A DNA stretch of 64,000 nt from Torreya grandis (Eukaryota > Streptophyta > Pinopsida > Cupressales > Taxaceae): positions 2,398,501-2,462,500 of the forward strand of contig JARHVA010001923.1 in assembly GCA_037957365.1 (NCBI GenBank). Direction: 5' to 3'. The notes beneath the pieces are model-generated. The model did no database searches. It worked only from the letters and a program-made list of their open reading frames with translations, and was not told the origin of the DNA. The position numbers were made by a program, and so were the translations under genes. Within the stretch, counting starts at the first letter, position 1. Every line of letters starts with the position of its first letter. Of the stretch, positions 22,858-35,460 are shown piece by piece.

Positions 22858-25511
22858 TCAACCTCATCCTCCAAGACATTCATAGATAAAGGTTCCACCT
22901 TCTCCATAACCTAAATCTCTTCATAGATCTAAAGATACTTCAACATTAGTTCTTCACATTGAGTATCCCATATAAGATATGCCTCATGAGAATCATTATT
23001 TTTCTAGAATACCTACCTTCTTTGTAGAGATGATACATCATGAAGTATTTTCATGACTTTTTGTGAAGATTGATGTGACTTTGATTAATGTCAGAATTCA
23101 GCTACACAAGGATGTATCAGATGTTATGGATGATATTTTCCATGAGATTTATTAGTATTTGTGAACACTCTATGGTGTTTTATCACATTATTTATTACAT
23201 TACTACATGATTTGTATTTGATTTATGAGAATATATGGATCTTATTGTTTACTTACTATTTAAAAATGTCATATAGATTAATTACACGTCTTACATATTT
23301 TTATTTTTATCTCATGTTTCATGGCTTAATTTTATATTCATCTCTAGTCTCCTAATTTTTTTAAGTGGATTTATTTATTTAAGCTTGTTGTATCATTTTA
23401 TTTAAATCAAGTTAGTTCTTATTGTGACATGGTTCTGAACCCCACATGCCTTTAAAACCCTATCTTTACCATATGATCGGTTAACAAACATATTACTCAT
23501 TGAATCACTACACACATATAACTCTTTGATCTCCATCATTATCCTTATTTTTTCCTCGTACTAATCACACATATTTTTAGTCTTGAGATCACATACTAGT
23601 TTATAATAAAGCTTAATTATTTAGTCACATGACAAAATCTCTACGTATTGTGTATCTTATAACCAAAGACTACAACTTATTTGTGCTCGTCCCTTCTATC
23701 ACTCATGTTTGGTTATTAAAAATTTGTATAGAGGAGGAATTTAAAAATACATAAAAATTTAAAATCCAAATAATTTAAACAAAAAGAAATATAAAAAGAC
23801 ATCTGTAAACATTCAAAAATAAAAAGCACACCAAAATATTTGATTCATATCTTAACACATATTCTATTCTAGTTGAATCTCAAAATCCATAGTTGGCCTC
23901 ATGATAGAGACAAGGTCCATTAGGGTGTAGTAGACCAAGATATTGGGATAGGAGAGTTAAAATTAGTGTTACCTATTTTCTCATGCAAGTAACCAATCTT
24001 CACAATAGACCAACAGATCTGTAAGGGGTCCTTAAGAATGGAGAACACATTGTGGTAAGGTAGGTCTATTTTAATTTTCTTGTATATATAAACTTAATGA
24101 GATGATATTATTGCTACACTTATTCACCCAAAAAAAATTGTACTGTGAATAAATAGCTTTTGAATTTGGCATCCAATAAATTCTTAGAGTTTACCTATTT
24201 GCTTAGTATGCCTCATGCCTACTAAGGTTTATTCTAAACACCTATATCATGTTTTTTTCCATTCCCTACTTGATTAAAACATTCCCAATATTCATCCTTG
24301 ATGAATATGATATGTTAAACTAATCATACCCCTTCATTTTTCCTTTTGCAAGTTGCACTATAAGACTTTAGATGGGACTAGGCATTCCTTAAATGTTTCC
24401 TTATTATTCATAATTATTTCCCATTACTTTAAATTTATCTCATTGGTTTCCCTTTGTGAGTTGCAATATAAGACCTTAGATAGGACCAAGATTTCCTCAT
24501 AAAGTATTCATAAAACTCCATACCATGATTACTTATAAAAATAACTACAAATATTGAGATTTATATTTCTTACTTGACATTTTGTTTTACACACTTTTTA
24601 ACTTGATTTAGTGTGTCTTACATTTTGTTTTATGAACCATTTACATACTTCCCAACTTAACTGAGTATGTGTTATGTTTACATTTTATCATTTCACTATA
24701 TCTATATTTTACAGGATTTTCAAATTTTGATTTAGTGTGTTTGGGTAAGTGCAAAAAGTTGGGGGATAAAAAATGGCCTACCCGTGGACATAATTTTACT
24801 AAAATTTTAGAAATCTAAACTTCTGTAGATAATTTGTGATATCTACACTCCAAATTTGAAGATGGTGTAAGATGACCATGTGGTGTACCATTTTTTTAGC
24901 AGAGTTTAATATTATTTGAAACCCTTTGGGGAAAATTTAGATAAGATATTATAGTTTGTGACCTATATTTTTTTATATTTTATCAATGGATAATTTTTTT
25001 CTTATGAATTTTGCAAGTAAATAGATCCTGAAAACTGATAAAAAAATAGATAATCATCTGTGTGATGCGCCTAACTACCTCAAAAAAATTAAAAATCAGA
25101 TTTTTTTTAATGTGTGTAGAAATAGGCCTAGTTTTTGATCATATAACTTATTTTTCACTTGGATCAATGATAGACAAATTATATGAACATGTATAGGCAT
25201 GTATGTTTGCAACATGTAGTGGCCTAAAAAAGATATAGTTAGAAATCAACATAATTTGAAACCTTAAATTAGTCCAAAAATTATAAAAATCATATTTTTG
25301 GAAAGAAGAGTGTGTACTCGTTGCAATGGTACTAAGTTTTTAAATTTTCACATTGAAATTCATAGTGTATTTCGTGATCAAAGTTGATTTTTTTAATTTT
25401 TTATCATAACTATCAAACTCAACTATAGATTGATAGGTCCAAGACTTAAGCTCAAGAATCCAAGCCATTCTCAAGCCAAAAGGCATGGGATTTTAATTCA
25501 AATTCAAATAG
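22858..25511. other. Non-genic region between Gypsy element and satellite
   Basis: No gene or domain recognised on either strand. It contains short AT-rich frames only. The part from about 24700 to 25500 reads like old noncoding repeat DNA. Confidence 0.4.
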
Positions 25512-25627
25512 CACGATCATGTTAATAATGTGATCATGGTATTAATGTGATCACATTATTAACCATACTAGTAATTTTATCATAATACTTAATAATGTGA
25601 TCACATTAATAACATGATCACATTATA
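25512..25627. repeat. Palindromic TAATGTGATCA cluster 1
   Basis: Contains several copies of a TAATGTGATCACATTA-type motif. One 16-bp copy at 25593-25608 is a perfect palindrome, and a second near 25544-25557 is perfect over 14 bp. Variants (cacgatcatg, taacatgatcaca) surround them. The same motif clusters at 30408-30610 and 39677-39845. Confidence 0.85.
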
Positions 25628-26425
25628 TATTCACAACACCCAAAAACCTAAATTTGCATTTTAACCTACTAAAGGAGCCATTAGGCATAGTAGTCTTAAG
25701 AATAATGTTTGGTTGATTAAGATCATTGTTTGGAACTAATGTTCTTATCAAGATTTGATAACATTGAATGATAATTGGAGATGTATTAACCTATGAATCA
25801 ATTTATTGTTCATTTAACATGAGTCTAATCTTTCTTAAAATGCAGAGAGTCTTAGTTCATCCTAGATAGGGTCATGAAGTCAAAAGTTGGTTTTTGGTGA
25901 TCCACTAATCCAAATCACTCATAATTGGTATATTTCATTTTTTACATGATTAAATATATTATATTATCCAAAAATAAATTGGAGTACAAGGATCCTCTGA
26001 CTAAGTACTAATAGACCTAGAGTATTAGGTCTGAAAGAGAGTTTAGTGATATTATAAATGTTTAAGGATTAGTTATTTTAAAGTTGGTATTTGAAAAGGA
26101 ATTTATAGTCTTCATAAGATTGAAATGATATTTTGGAACAATAAAAAATAAATCAAGGGTCATTGTATTTTATGTCAAGAGTGTATACAGTTCTAAAAGA
26201 GGCTGAATTTGGTTAAACAAAACTACGTTAGTTTTTGTGGATAATTGGTGATGTTTGGAACTTGTAAAAAAATTTTATAAACTTTTTAGTATTTTCTGAG
26301 TCTCTGATAATATTGTTCGATTCAATAAGTAAAGTTCAATAAATATCTATTTTCAAGGTATATCAATGTGTTAGTACCCTATTATGCATATAAGAAGTTA
26401 TCTTTTGTCAAGTTCAAAGATGTTG

Positions 26426-28087
26426 CAAACATACATGCCTTACGAGATAACTAATTTTATTATGAGATATACTAAAATACATTTTTTAAACCTATGTCCA
26501 AAACTCGGCCTTTGGAGTACCAATCTAGCTATGCATTTGAAGTAAATTAGAGATATTTAAAGCCCCTTCAACCTAATTACATGACTATAAAATGTGATTT
26601 AGGGGTTGATCAACTCCAATTTCATTAGCTCTATTGAAGCAAAGAAACATAATTTATTTATATGTAAGTTCTACATGTATATAATGTGGGTTTGAGCTCA
26701 ATAAACTTGAAGTCATCAGTTAATGAATGAAAATGTTGATTAGTTTAATTATGGAGGTAATTAGGGTCAAAATGAGCCATATAAACATATTTTAAATTAT
26801 ATATTCAATGTGATTTGGAGTGAAATTAACCCTAATGTCATGTCATATATAATTAACCAAAGAGTTGATTCATTTAATATAGGAGGCATTTGAGGCCAAT
26901 TTGAACCCCTCAAAGAGAAATATATAATTTGGGGAAAAATTAAAAGTTTGATTCTATCATGAATTGATCCAATTAGTCAAATTATGCAATTAGGGGAGTA
27001 ATTTGGGAAAAATTGAGCCCCCAAACCAAATTTATGGATCAATCAATTGTATAACATGTATGGCTTAACTGACCCTAGTTTTATTAGAAATAAAAACATG
27101 TTTAGGTAGTTATCACAAATAGGTGAAGAAGTAGCTCAATTTTTCTTCAATTACCCTAGTGATTGGACCCTATATCCGATATCTTAAACCTTAAACCATG
27201 TACCATTTAACTTAAACCCTAAACCCTATACCATTTACCTTAAACCCTAAGCCATAAACCCTAAACCCCAAACCCTTTAAATTATAGACCCTAAACCAAT
27301 AAATTGATCCCCAATTTACATCCTTTATATATAGTAAGAATTAGGTTCATAGGGATTAACTTGGTCAAAATTGCATCACTCATTACCAAAATTGACTTAA
27401 TTGGCTCAATCTATGATGATGTGGGGGCTAATTGAGCCCAAAATCACATTCTTTACTCATAGATCTAGGTTCAAGGATCTCAAATTTTCCCTAATCACCA
27501 TCACAATTGTACCTTTTATACCCTAAAACCTATACCCTAATATCTAATCCCTAAAGTTCCTAATCCCTAAACTCTAAACCATAAATATAAACTCTTTAAA
27601 CCTTGAACCAATCATTTTAACCCAAATTAACATCATTTAAACTAAGAATTAAGTTCACAGGGCTCAGTTTGGCCTAAATCACATGATTGATTACCCCATT
27701 TTACTAATTCACTAAATATACATGTTGACATGGGGTATAATGAAAACCCAAAAACACATTCTATAGTCACAAATGGGTCCAAGTGATTCAAATTATCCTT
27801 ACTTATCTTTTTAATTGACCCTATTTACCCTAAACCATATTTACATTAAAACCTAAGCCCTAAACCCTAAACCCTAAAAACTATACCCTAAATTGTAAAC
27901 CTCAAACTTTCCCTATTTACCAATTGATTTAAACCCAATTAACATACTTTGTAGTAAGAATTAGGTTGACATGGCATAAAGTGATTAGACATTATGTACA
28001 TGTCCTTAAACCTAAACTCTATGCCCTAATCCCTAATTTCTAAAACATAAATTGTAAGCCCTATGCCCTAATTCCCACTACATGCCA
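26426..28087 (+). repeat. Telomere-like higher-order satellite, copy 1
   Basis: First copy of a roughly 1.66-kb unit. It starts 'caaacatacatgcctta' and recurs at 28088 and 29748. The first part holds diverged 110-130 bp subunits recognised by a GGGG-TAATTT-GAGCCC core (near 26753, 26882, 26993). The second part holds roughly 310-bp subunits anchored by 'aagaatta-gttca' at 27336, 27644 and 27956, separated by degenerate CCCTAAA tracts. No coding signal. Confidence 0.9.
27180..27300 (+). repeat. Interstitial telomere-like CCCTAAA tract
   Basis: Repeated accctaaa/accttaaa/accctata heptamer-like units, a degenerate form of the plant telomere repeat. Similar tracts recur near 27520-27610, 27830-27910, 28855-28980, 29215-29300, 29510-29600, 29970-30070 and 30280-30400. 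The degeneracy and embedding in a satellite argue against a recent chromosome end. Confidence 0.85.
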
Positions 28088-29747
28088 CAAACATACATGC
28101 CTTACAATATAATTGATTTTATCATGATATGTCATAAAATTCATTTTTTAAACCTATGGCTAAAACTTGGCCTTTGGATTACCAATCTAGCTATGCATCT
28201 GAAGTAAATTGGGGATATTTCAAGCCCATTCAACCTAATTACATGACTATAAAATGTGATTTGGAGGTTAATCATCTCTAATTTCATTAGCTCGATTGAA
28301 GCAAAAAAACATTATTTACTTATATGCAAGTTTTACATGTATAGAATATGGTTTTGGGCACAATAAACTTGAAGTCATTAGCTAATGAATGCAAATGTTT
28401 ATTAGTTAAATTATGGAGGTAATTAGGGTCAAAATGAGCCACATGAACCTATTTTAAATTGTAAGTTATGTGATTTGAAGTGAAATTAACCCTTATGTCA
28501 TGTCATATATAATTAACCAAAGAGTTGATTCATTTAATTAAAGAGGCATTTGAGGCCAATTTGAACCCCTTAAAGAGCAAGATATGATTTGGGGCAAAAT
28601 TAAAAGATCAATTCTATCATGAATTGATTCAATTAGTTAATTTGTGCAATTATGGGTGTGATCTAGGAAAAATTGAGCCCCTAAACCAAATTTATGGCTC
28701 AATTGATTGTATAACATGTATGCAACATGTACATGGATTAACTGACCCTAATTATATTTGAAATGCAAACATGAAGGTAATTATCATAAATAGGTGAACA
28801 AACAACTCAAATATTCTTCAATTACCTTAGTGATTGGACCCTGTATCTGATATCTTAAACCCTAAACCCTATACCATTTAATTTTAACCCTAAATCTTGT
28901 ACCATTTACCTTAAACCCTAAGCCATAATCCTTAAACCCCAAACCCTTTAAATTGTAGACCCTAAACCCTAAACCATTAAATTTAGCCCCATTTAAACCA
29001 TAATTGACTTTTCATATATAGTAAGAATTAGGTTCATAGGGACGAACTTAGTCAAAATAACATCACTCATTAAACCATGATTGACTTAATTAGCTCAATA
29101 TGTGATGATGTGGGGGCTAATTAATCTCAAAATCACATTATTTACTCACAGATATAGGTTTAAGGAGCTCATATTTTCCCCAATCACCTTAACAATTGTA
29201 CCTTATATACTCTAAAACCTATACCCTAAGCCCTAATCCTTAAATTTCCTAATCCCTAAACTCTAAACCATAAATATAAACTCTTTAAACCTTGAACCAA
29301 TCATTTAGCCCAAATTTACATCATTTAAACTAAGAATTATGTTCACATGGCTCAGTTTGGCCTTAATCACATAACTAATTTCCCCATTTGACTAATTCAC
29401 TCAATCTACATGATGACATGGGGTATAATGAAACCCAAAAACACATTCTATAGTCATAAATAGGTCTAAGTAATTCCAATTATCCTTAATTATCTTTGTG
29501 ATTGACCTTATGTACCCTAAACCATATATAAATTAAAACCTAATCCCTAAGCCATAAACCCTAAACACTATACCGTAAATTATAAACCATAAGCTTTCCC
29601 TATTTACCAATTTATTTAGTCCCAATTAACATACTTTGTAATAAGAATTAGGTTCATATGATATAAAGCAATTAGACATGATATATAGATCCTTACTCCC
29701 TAAAATATAAATTATAATCCCTTTACCCTAATTCCCACTACATAATG
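28088..29747 (+). repeat. Telomere-like higher-order satellite, copy 2
   Basis: Second, essentially full-length copy, with the same internal order as copy 1. The 'aagaatta' anchors are at 29023, 29332 and 29643. Differences from copy 1 are substitutions and small indels, including extra sequence in a CCCTAAA tract before 29000. Confidence 0.9.
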
Positions 29748-30403
29748 CAAACATACATGCTTTATGATATAATTAATTTTATCATGAAATGTCATAAAAT
29801 GCATTTTTTAAACTTATGGCCAAAACTTAGCCTTTGGATTACCAATCTAATTGTGTATCTGAAGTAACTTGGGGATATTTTGAGCCCCTTCAACCTAATT
29901 ACATGACTATAAAATGTGATTTGGGGGTTTATCAGCTCTAATTTTTCCTAATCTCCATCATGATTGTACCTTATATACCCTAAAACCTATACCCCAAGCC
30001 CCAATCCTTAAAGTTCTTAATCCCTAAACTCTAAACCATAAATATAAACTATTTAAACCCTAAACCAATAATTTTAGCCTAAATTAATGTAATTTATAAT
30101 AATAATTATCTTTATGATTGCCCTTGTGTACCCTAAATCTAAGCCCTAAACACTATACCCTAAATTGTAAACCAAAAAAATTCCCTATTTACCAATCAAT
30201 CTAGTCCCAAGTAACATCTTTTATAGTAAAAATTAGGTTCACACATGACATAGAGTGATTAAAACTTATATATACCCTTAAACCTAAACCCTACATGCCC
30301 TAATCCCTAATCCCTAAAACATAAATTGTAATCCCTAATCCCTAATTCCTAAACCCTATGCACTAATACCTTAATCCCTAATCCATAATCCCTAATCTAT
30401 ATT
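29748..30403 (+). repeat. Telomere-like higher-order satellite, copy 3 (deleted)
   Basis: Third copy starts like the others, but after about 190 bp ('cagctctaattt') it jumps to the segment equivalent to about 29170 in copy 2. Roughly 0.9 kb of the unit is missing, and a second smaller collapse lies near 30090-30110. The deletion joins two similar 'ctc-aattttcc' sequences. The copy ends in CCCTAAT-type tracts just before palindrome cluster 2. Confidence 0.85.
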
Positions 30404-30407
30404 AAGT

Positions 30408-30610
30408 ATAACATGATCACATTATTTAATGATGTGATCATGTTATTCTTACTATGGACAACACTTGGTTCTCAATGTTAATGTTTAACCCCAACTGAGT
30501 ATTAAGGATAATGTGATCATGTTATTCTTAATATATGCTTCTCAATATGTATGTTGAAGCAAAACCTAATATAACAAATAACACGATCACATTATATAAT
30601 GCAATCACAT
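30408..30610. repeat. Palindromic TAATGTGATCA cluster 2 (candidate left terminus)
   Basis: Contains a long inverted repeat at 30408-30446 (ataacatgatcaca paired with tgtgatcatgttat around a short spacer), another copy near 30508-30530, and degraded copies at 30579-30612. It lies about 150 bp before the first ATG of the transposase-like gene. Confidence 0.85.
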
Positions 30611-30763
30611 TATTATTATTATATACTAAATTCACTTTTCAGCATCTATTTTTAACCCAAATCAAAAATTCTATCCCCATAAACATTATCTATGTACTTT
30701 TGTGGGACCTACGGTACATATGTATTTTTAACCCCACCTTTGAAAAGCTATCAATTATCCTTG

Positions 30764-33700
30764 ATGGGTGATGGATCACATTTGAAGAAGAGGAAGATAT
30801 TAAAAAAAAAAAAACACACCAAAGGAATTAGAAGATTTGAGAGAGAAAAACAAGATATGAATGCAAAAACTTCATGGTAGACAAGGTACAAACCCTAATA
30901 TTAATGAACCAAATGCCATAGATAATGAGCCAATTGATAATAATGAATTACAAAATGAAGAAATTGACCATAATGAATTAAATAATGATGAAATTGACCA
31001 TAATGAAATGAATAATAATGAAATTGATAATAATGAATTAGATAACGTTGGAAGTTTACATTCAAAGTTCTAAGTTTTTTATTTCGTTGATGATGAGTCC
31101 ATGTATGATGCTTCACCCCCCATGAATGAAGAAAATTTGATAGAAACAAATAATTATGAAATTAACCATCAATAAAATTTCATGGAAACATATAAAGAAG
31201 AAATAAACAATTAATAAAATGTCATCTGACCTCTAAACAATGAAATTAATAACAATTTTGAAACACCCTCTCAAAAAATTCCACCATTAATAACACCTCC
31301 AAGAATTATGCGTAGAAAAGACAAGAACTTAATTAAAGTCAATGAAAATATTTTAGAACCAATGCATAATAAAATGTCTAATTTCCATTCAAGAATACTG
31401 GCTCAACAAATTTGGGATACTTTTTTTTATAATTTAGATTATGATAGTCAAATATGTGAGTTAATTGTTTCATTGATAAAATTGATTAAAATAAGAACTA
31501 TAATACACACATTAGGAATAAGAACATTTAACATGGATGATAAAAATAATGATATTTTTGAAAATATACATGATTGATATCATATTTTAGGTCTAAAATC
31601 ATATACCCAAGATTTTAATTTTGCCCAATGTACACTTACAACTTGTGTAGTAAGTGACCAAATAGGGAAAAAATGAATGGTTTTAAAAACAAGCCAAACA
31701 CTTAATATAAATAGAAAAACATTAATGAAAGCAATTGAAAGATGTGAAATAATTAATGAACCTAATACCAATTAGCTCTAGGCATTCTTTGTTAGACTTT
31801 CATGAAAGGACAAGGCTATAGTTGACACTCTCTAAGAGTTACTTGCTCAATTTTAGAAAGATAGTACATGAGTTTCTCCCAATGCAAGAGATGTATTGAA
31901 AAGACGAGTTGGTTCTCGTAATCATGAACCGTATCCAAAACATTTATTGGATATTAATAAAACACAATTATAATCTAAATTTTTGGAAAAAACATCCACA
32001 AAATTCTATTTGTCAAAGATATTTTGAGATGGCCAAACCTTTTTATGTAAAAATAAATCACACACATACCACTTCTTGTTGTAGGAAACATGTTGAATTT
32101 TCAATGCACTATGACGTTTTTCACCATATTTATTGTACTTTGTATACTAACAACATTTTTAAAGAGTGTGGCATTGAATTTACACTAAAATCAACCATAG
32201 AATTTATTCTAACTATTTTTTTCAAAGGACCAGATGGATAATTATTTTACATCAAATCCTATATAAATGAAAATTACAGCATTTGTGGTGGATTGGTAAA
32301 ATTTAAAAATGTATCCATGAGGAGATTACAAGTGTAATTGGATAGGAATTAGTTAGTTTAAGCAAATATAAATTAGTGACTTATCAAGTAAAATATGGAA
32401 AATAATCTAAAAGGTGTGAGCTTGTTATAAAAAAGATACCTATTTTCAAATTTTTGGTCAAATTTAGGGAGAAGATTGTTTATGAGTATGCAAGCAACAC
32501 ACACAGGGCTAGATGGTTGGATGAACATTCCAAGATAATCAAGAATACATTCCCATTTGGTTTGATTTTTATAGTAGTTGAATTTGTTGAAAATTACACA
32601 TTCAAACCCCAAATAGAAGTTCAATAATAGTATTACAACTCATCACAAGTTGCCATATTCATGCATATAACATCCATGCATGCAACTGATAATACAGAGC
32701 AACAATAGAAAATATTAAGGGGGCACCATTTATATATCAACAATGATCGATCACATTATTCAAACTATATGCAAGGTTATTTTTAGAAGTTCTATGAACA
32801 ATTGAGTTAGGGGATCATTAATTTAAATCGACATTACATTTGGTCAAACAATTGCACATCATAATTAAAAAATACACATATGTTTTCTTGGTTGAGTAGG
32901 ATGCACATTACCATTGGTGTATAACACATTTGGAGTTTTATCGAGGATAGCCATGGAAAAGGGGAGCATGATGGTGCTAGAGCATGTGTAAGAATAGCTA
33001 TTACAAGGGAGGAGTTGAAATTTGAAGAGGGTGTTCATTTGACAAATGCAAAAAATGTGGTTGAATGGTGTAATGAGAACATGTGTCATGGTTCTCAACA
33101 AAATTCTACTGTTTGTGGACATTTATGGTTAATGTAATAAAAACACTTGGAAAATTATGAGGATTGTATGACTCTAATGGGTTCAAGTGACCTCCACTCA
33201 TTTCATAACTCAAATGCAAGTTCTTGGACTATTCATATGAGACACTTGGCATGTTTCTATTCTACATGTGTAGAATCTATTTGGAATGAGTGTGATTAAC
33301 AAGAGTGGGTGGATGATTGGAGTTACAAACATCTAATTCCAATCAACACATATCAGGTTTTAATAACATTACAACTTACGAATATGACATCATCAGATGA
33401 CTTTGACCATGTATCTGATCTAGTGCAACCAAGTAGAATATTTTTCATTATGTGCAATTTATTCTTATTGTATATCTTCATATTATAGCTAAAAATGGGT
33501 TTTTATGATACAAGGCATGTTTTCCTAATTATTGTAGATGGGGATAATGAAGAGAGCACTGATTACTGCTTGTGTTGGTGTGTAGAGAGAAAAAAATTTA
33601 ACTTCCCTAGTTATAGATGGAGAAAACATTGATGATCCCACTGGGTCATTGGTAGTCACTGGAACTTGGTTTTGATGATATCCTATAAAATATTCAAATC

Positions 33701-33910
33701 AATAGTTATTTGAAGAGTTTGAAATGCAGAAGAAGATACTGCACTATTCAAATTTGATTCTTGCAATGAATATTAATTACAAAAATATCATGGGAGGCCA
33801 TCAAACAGGAAACTATGGAAAATTAAAGAGTTAGACCATGAAGTTATTCTTGATACTATCAAGGTTAGAGTAGACCCTAGTGGTTAGTTGGATATAAATA
33901 TGTAGGTATG
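30764..33910 (+). pseudogene. DDE-transposase-like pseudogene
   Basis: Decayed gene with a basic N-terminus (MGDGSHLKKRK) broken by a poly-A run, an Asn/Glu-rich repeat segment, a helix-turn-helix-like stretch near 31690-31740, a Cys/His cluster (TTSCCRKHVEFSMHYDVF, about 32070-32130), and three ordered blocks resembling an RNase H-fold transposase core. The blocks are VVEFVENY near 32573, HYIWSNNC near 32835 and SHGKGEHDGARACV near 32947. The first two appear to have lost their acidic residues (E and N where D is expected), by comparison with transposase-like proteins I recall. The readable frame 31909-32241 is the best preserved part. The family was not assigned. Frameshifts and stops are frequent, and introns are possible near 33450-33540. 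Confidence 0.55.
30929..31045 (+). repeat. 30-bp in-frame repeat encoding Asn/Glu-rich decapeptides
   Basis: About four tandem copies of a 30-bp unit (gaaattgaccataatgaatt plus ten more bases) encode EIDHNELNND-like decapeptides in the N-terminal part of the transposase-like gene. Unit lengths keep the reading frame, suggesting expansion while the gene was still translated. Confidence 0.8.
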
Positions 33911-34777
33911 CTGACTTTTCAAATGTAGATGTAATCAATTTTACCAAATTTTTTTATTTTCTAGGTAGTACATATGAATTTCATTTTTAATTACTTACTA
34001 ACAATTTTTTGTAGGTTAGTGGTGCCAAATAAGCTTCCACCTTCGCATGGTTGGCACTATCAATAGAGAATTCTATATTATTAAAGTTAATAAAATCTCA
34101 AGTTAGATGTGATCAAAACTCAGGTTGGACATGATTGAATCTTAGGAAATGACTTATAGGTTTTGTTTTACGTGTGTTTAAAATTAGGCTAAAAACTTGC
34201 ATTTTTCTTGTATTGGGAAGGGCATTCTTGAGGCAAGAATGAGTAGTAGGTTTGTCAATTGTGCCTGATGGGACACCAAGAACCTATTCTTATACATTAT
34301 CCTCCCCCTGAAAATGTTAGTAGTGTCAATTTTTAGTCAAGAAGCATCATACCATAGATTTAAAATCATAACTTAAACTTTGACAATATTTGTTCTCAGT
34401 ATTTCCACGCTTCAAAACGGTAGTGAAAATTCACTTTCAAGTGGATTTGAACATCATGAAAATGTGATAACATGTAATTTTCCTATTTAGATGTGATCAT
34501 AGTGATATATTCTCAGGTGGAGGTCCCAAAGGTGGAAATGGCATTTGGAGCTCAAGAAGTTGCTTGTTCAATGCCAAAAAGTTGCATTTTTGGACCCCTC
34601 ACTGCAACTTGTAGATAAAATCATGCTTGAAGGATTATGGCAGTCAAGTTTTTTTTAAGTTACACATAATTATGCTAAGGCATGTGATATATGCTACTAA
34701 ATAGTAAATCCTACTGCAAGAGATGAAATTCTTAGATGTGGCTTGTACTAACCTTAACATCATTTTTAAAATTGTAT

Positions 34778-34960
34778 ATTGATTTCATGGGTCCAATAAA
34801 ACTAGTGGCTAGGAGAAGTAATGATAGATTTATCATTATAGGAATTAAATATATGAAAAGATGGGTGGAGGCTATACTTACATAATACTGCATCTCAAAG
34901 ACTTTAGTGAAAGTTTGTTAATAGATTCACATGAAAAATAAATATTATTAACTAACATCC
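34778..34960 (+). pseudogene. Gypsy integrase core fragment
   Basis: The plus strand reads IDFMGPIKLVARRSNDRF then IIIGIKYMKRWVEAI at 34778-34882, the first catalytic-Asp block of a Ty3/Gypsy integrase core. A further weak match continues to about 34960. No other pol domain, LTR or PBS was found around it, so it is an isolated scrap, apparently inserted between the two convergent genes of the candidate transposon. Confidence 0.75.
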
Positions 34961-35460
34961 ATCACATTGATTACATATGTATAGATAATAGGTATCCTAT
35001 AAAGTAAGAGTCTACTCTTATAAATTAAAACTAATATAATCCCTACAATATCTTCATTATACTCCTAAATATTCTCCCTTGGAATTATCCATTGAGTGAG
35101 TCACATAAACACATACTCTGTAATACATTTTGATAACTATAACAAATGTATTCTCATTTGTACATATATTAACTAATGTTAACACTAATTTACTCACACA
35201 GATTAATAATTAAAACACTATACAATAATATTTTAAATTAAAACTGAATATAAATTAGATATATTGCCATGATAGACATACAATATAGGCACATGTGTAC
35301 GATGTCAATAATAAATAGATTGTCATGATAGGCATACATAAAATTGCATCTATCAACATAGTATCTAATGTTGGGTGAATGCCATTTATATATATACAAT
35401 GCCAAAAATACATAAATTTTCATATAGGCATACAAAAAAACACATCTCATGTAAGACATC

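Noticed and set aside
27180..30400. Genuine chromosome-end telomere
   Set aside because: The CCCTAAA units are degenerate, interspersed with satellite sequence, and flanked on both sides by other repeats.
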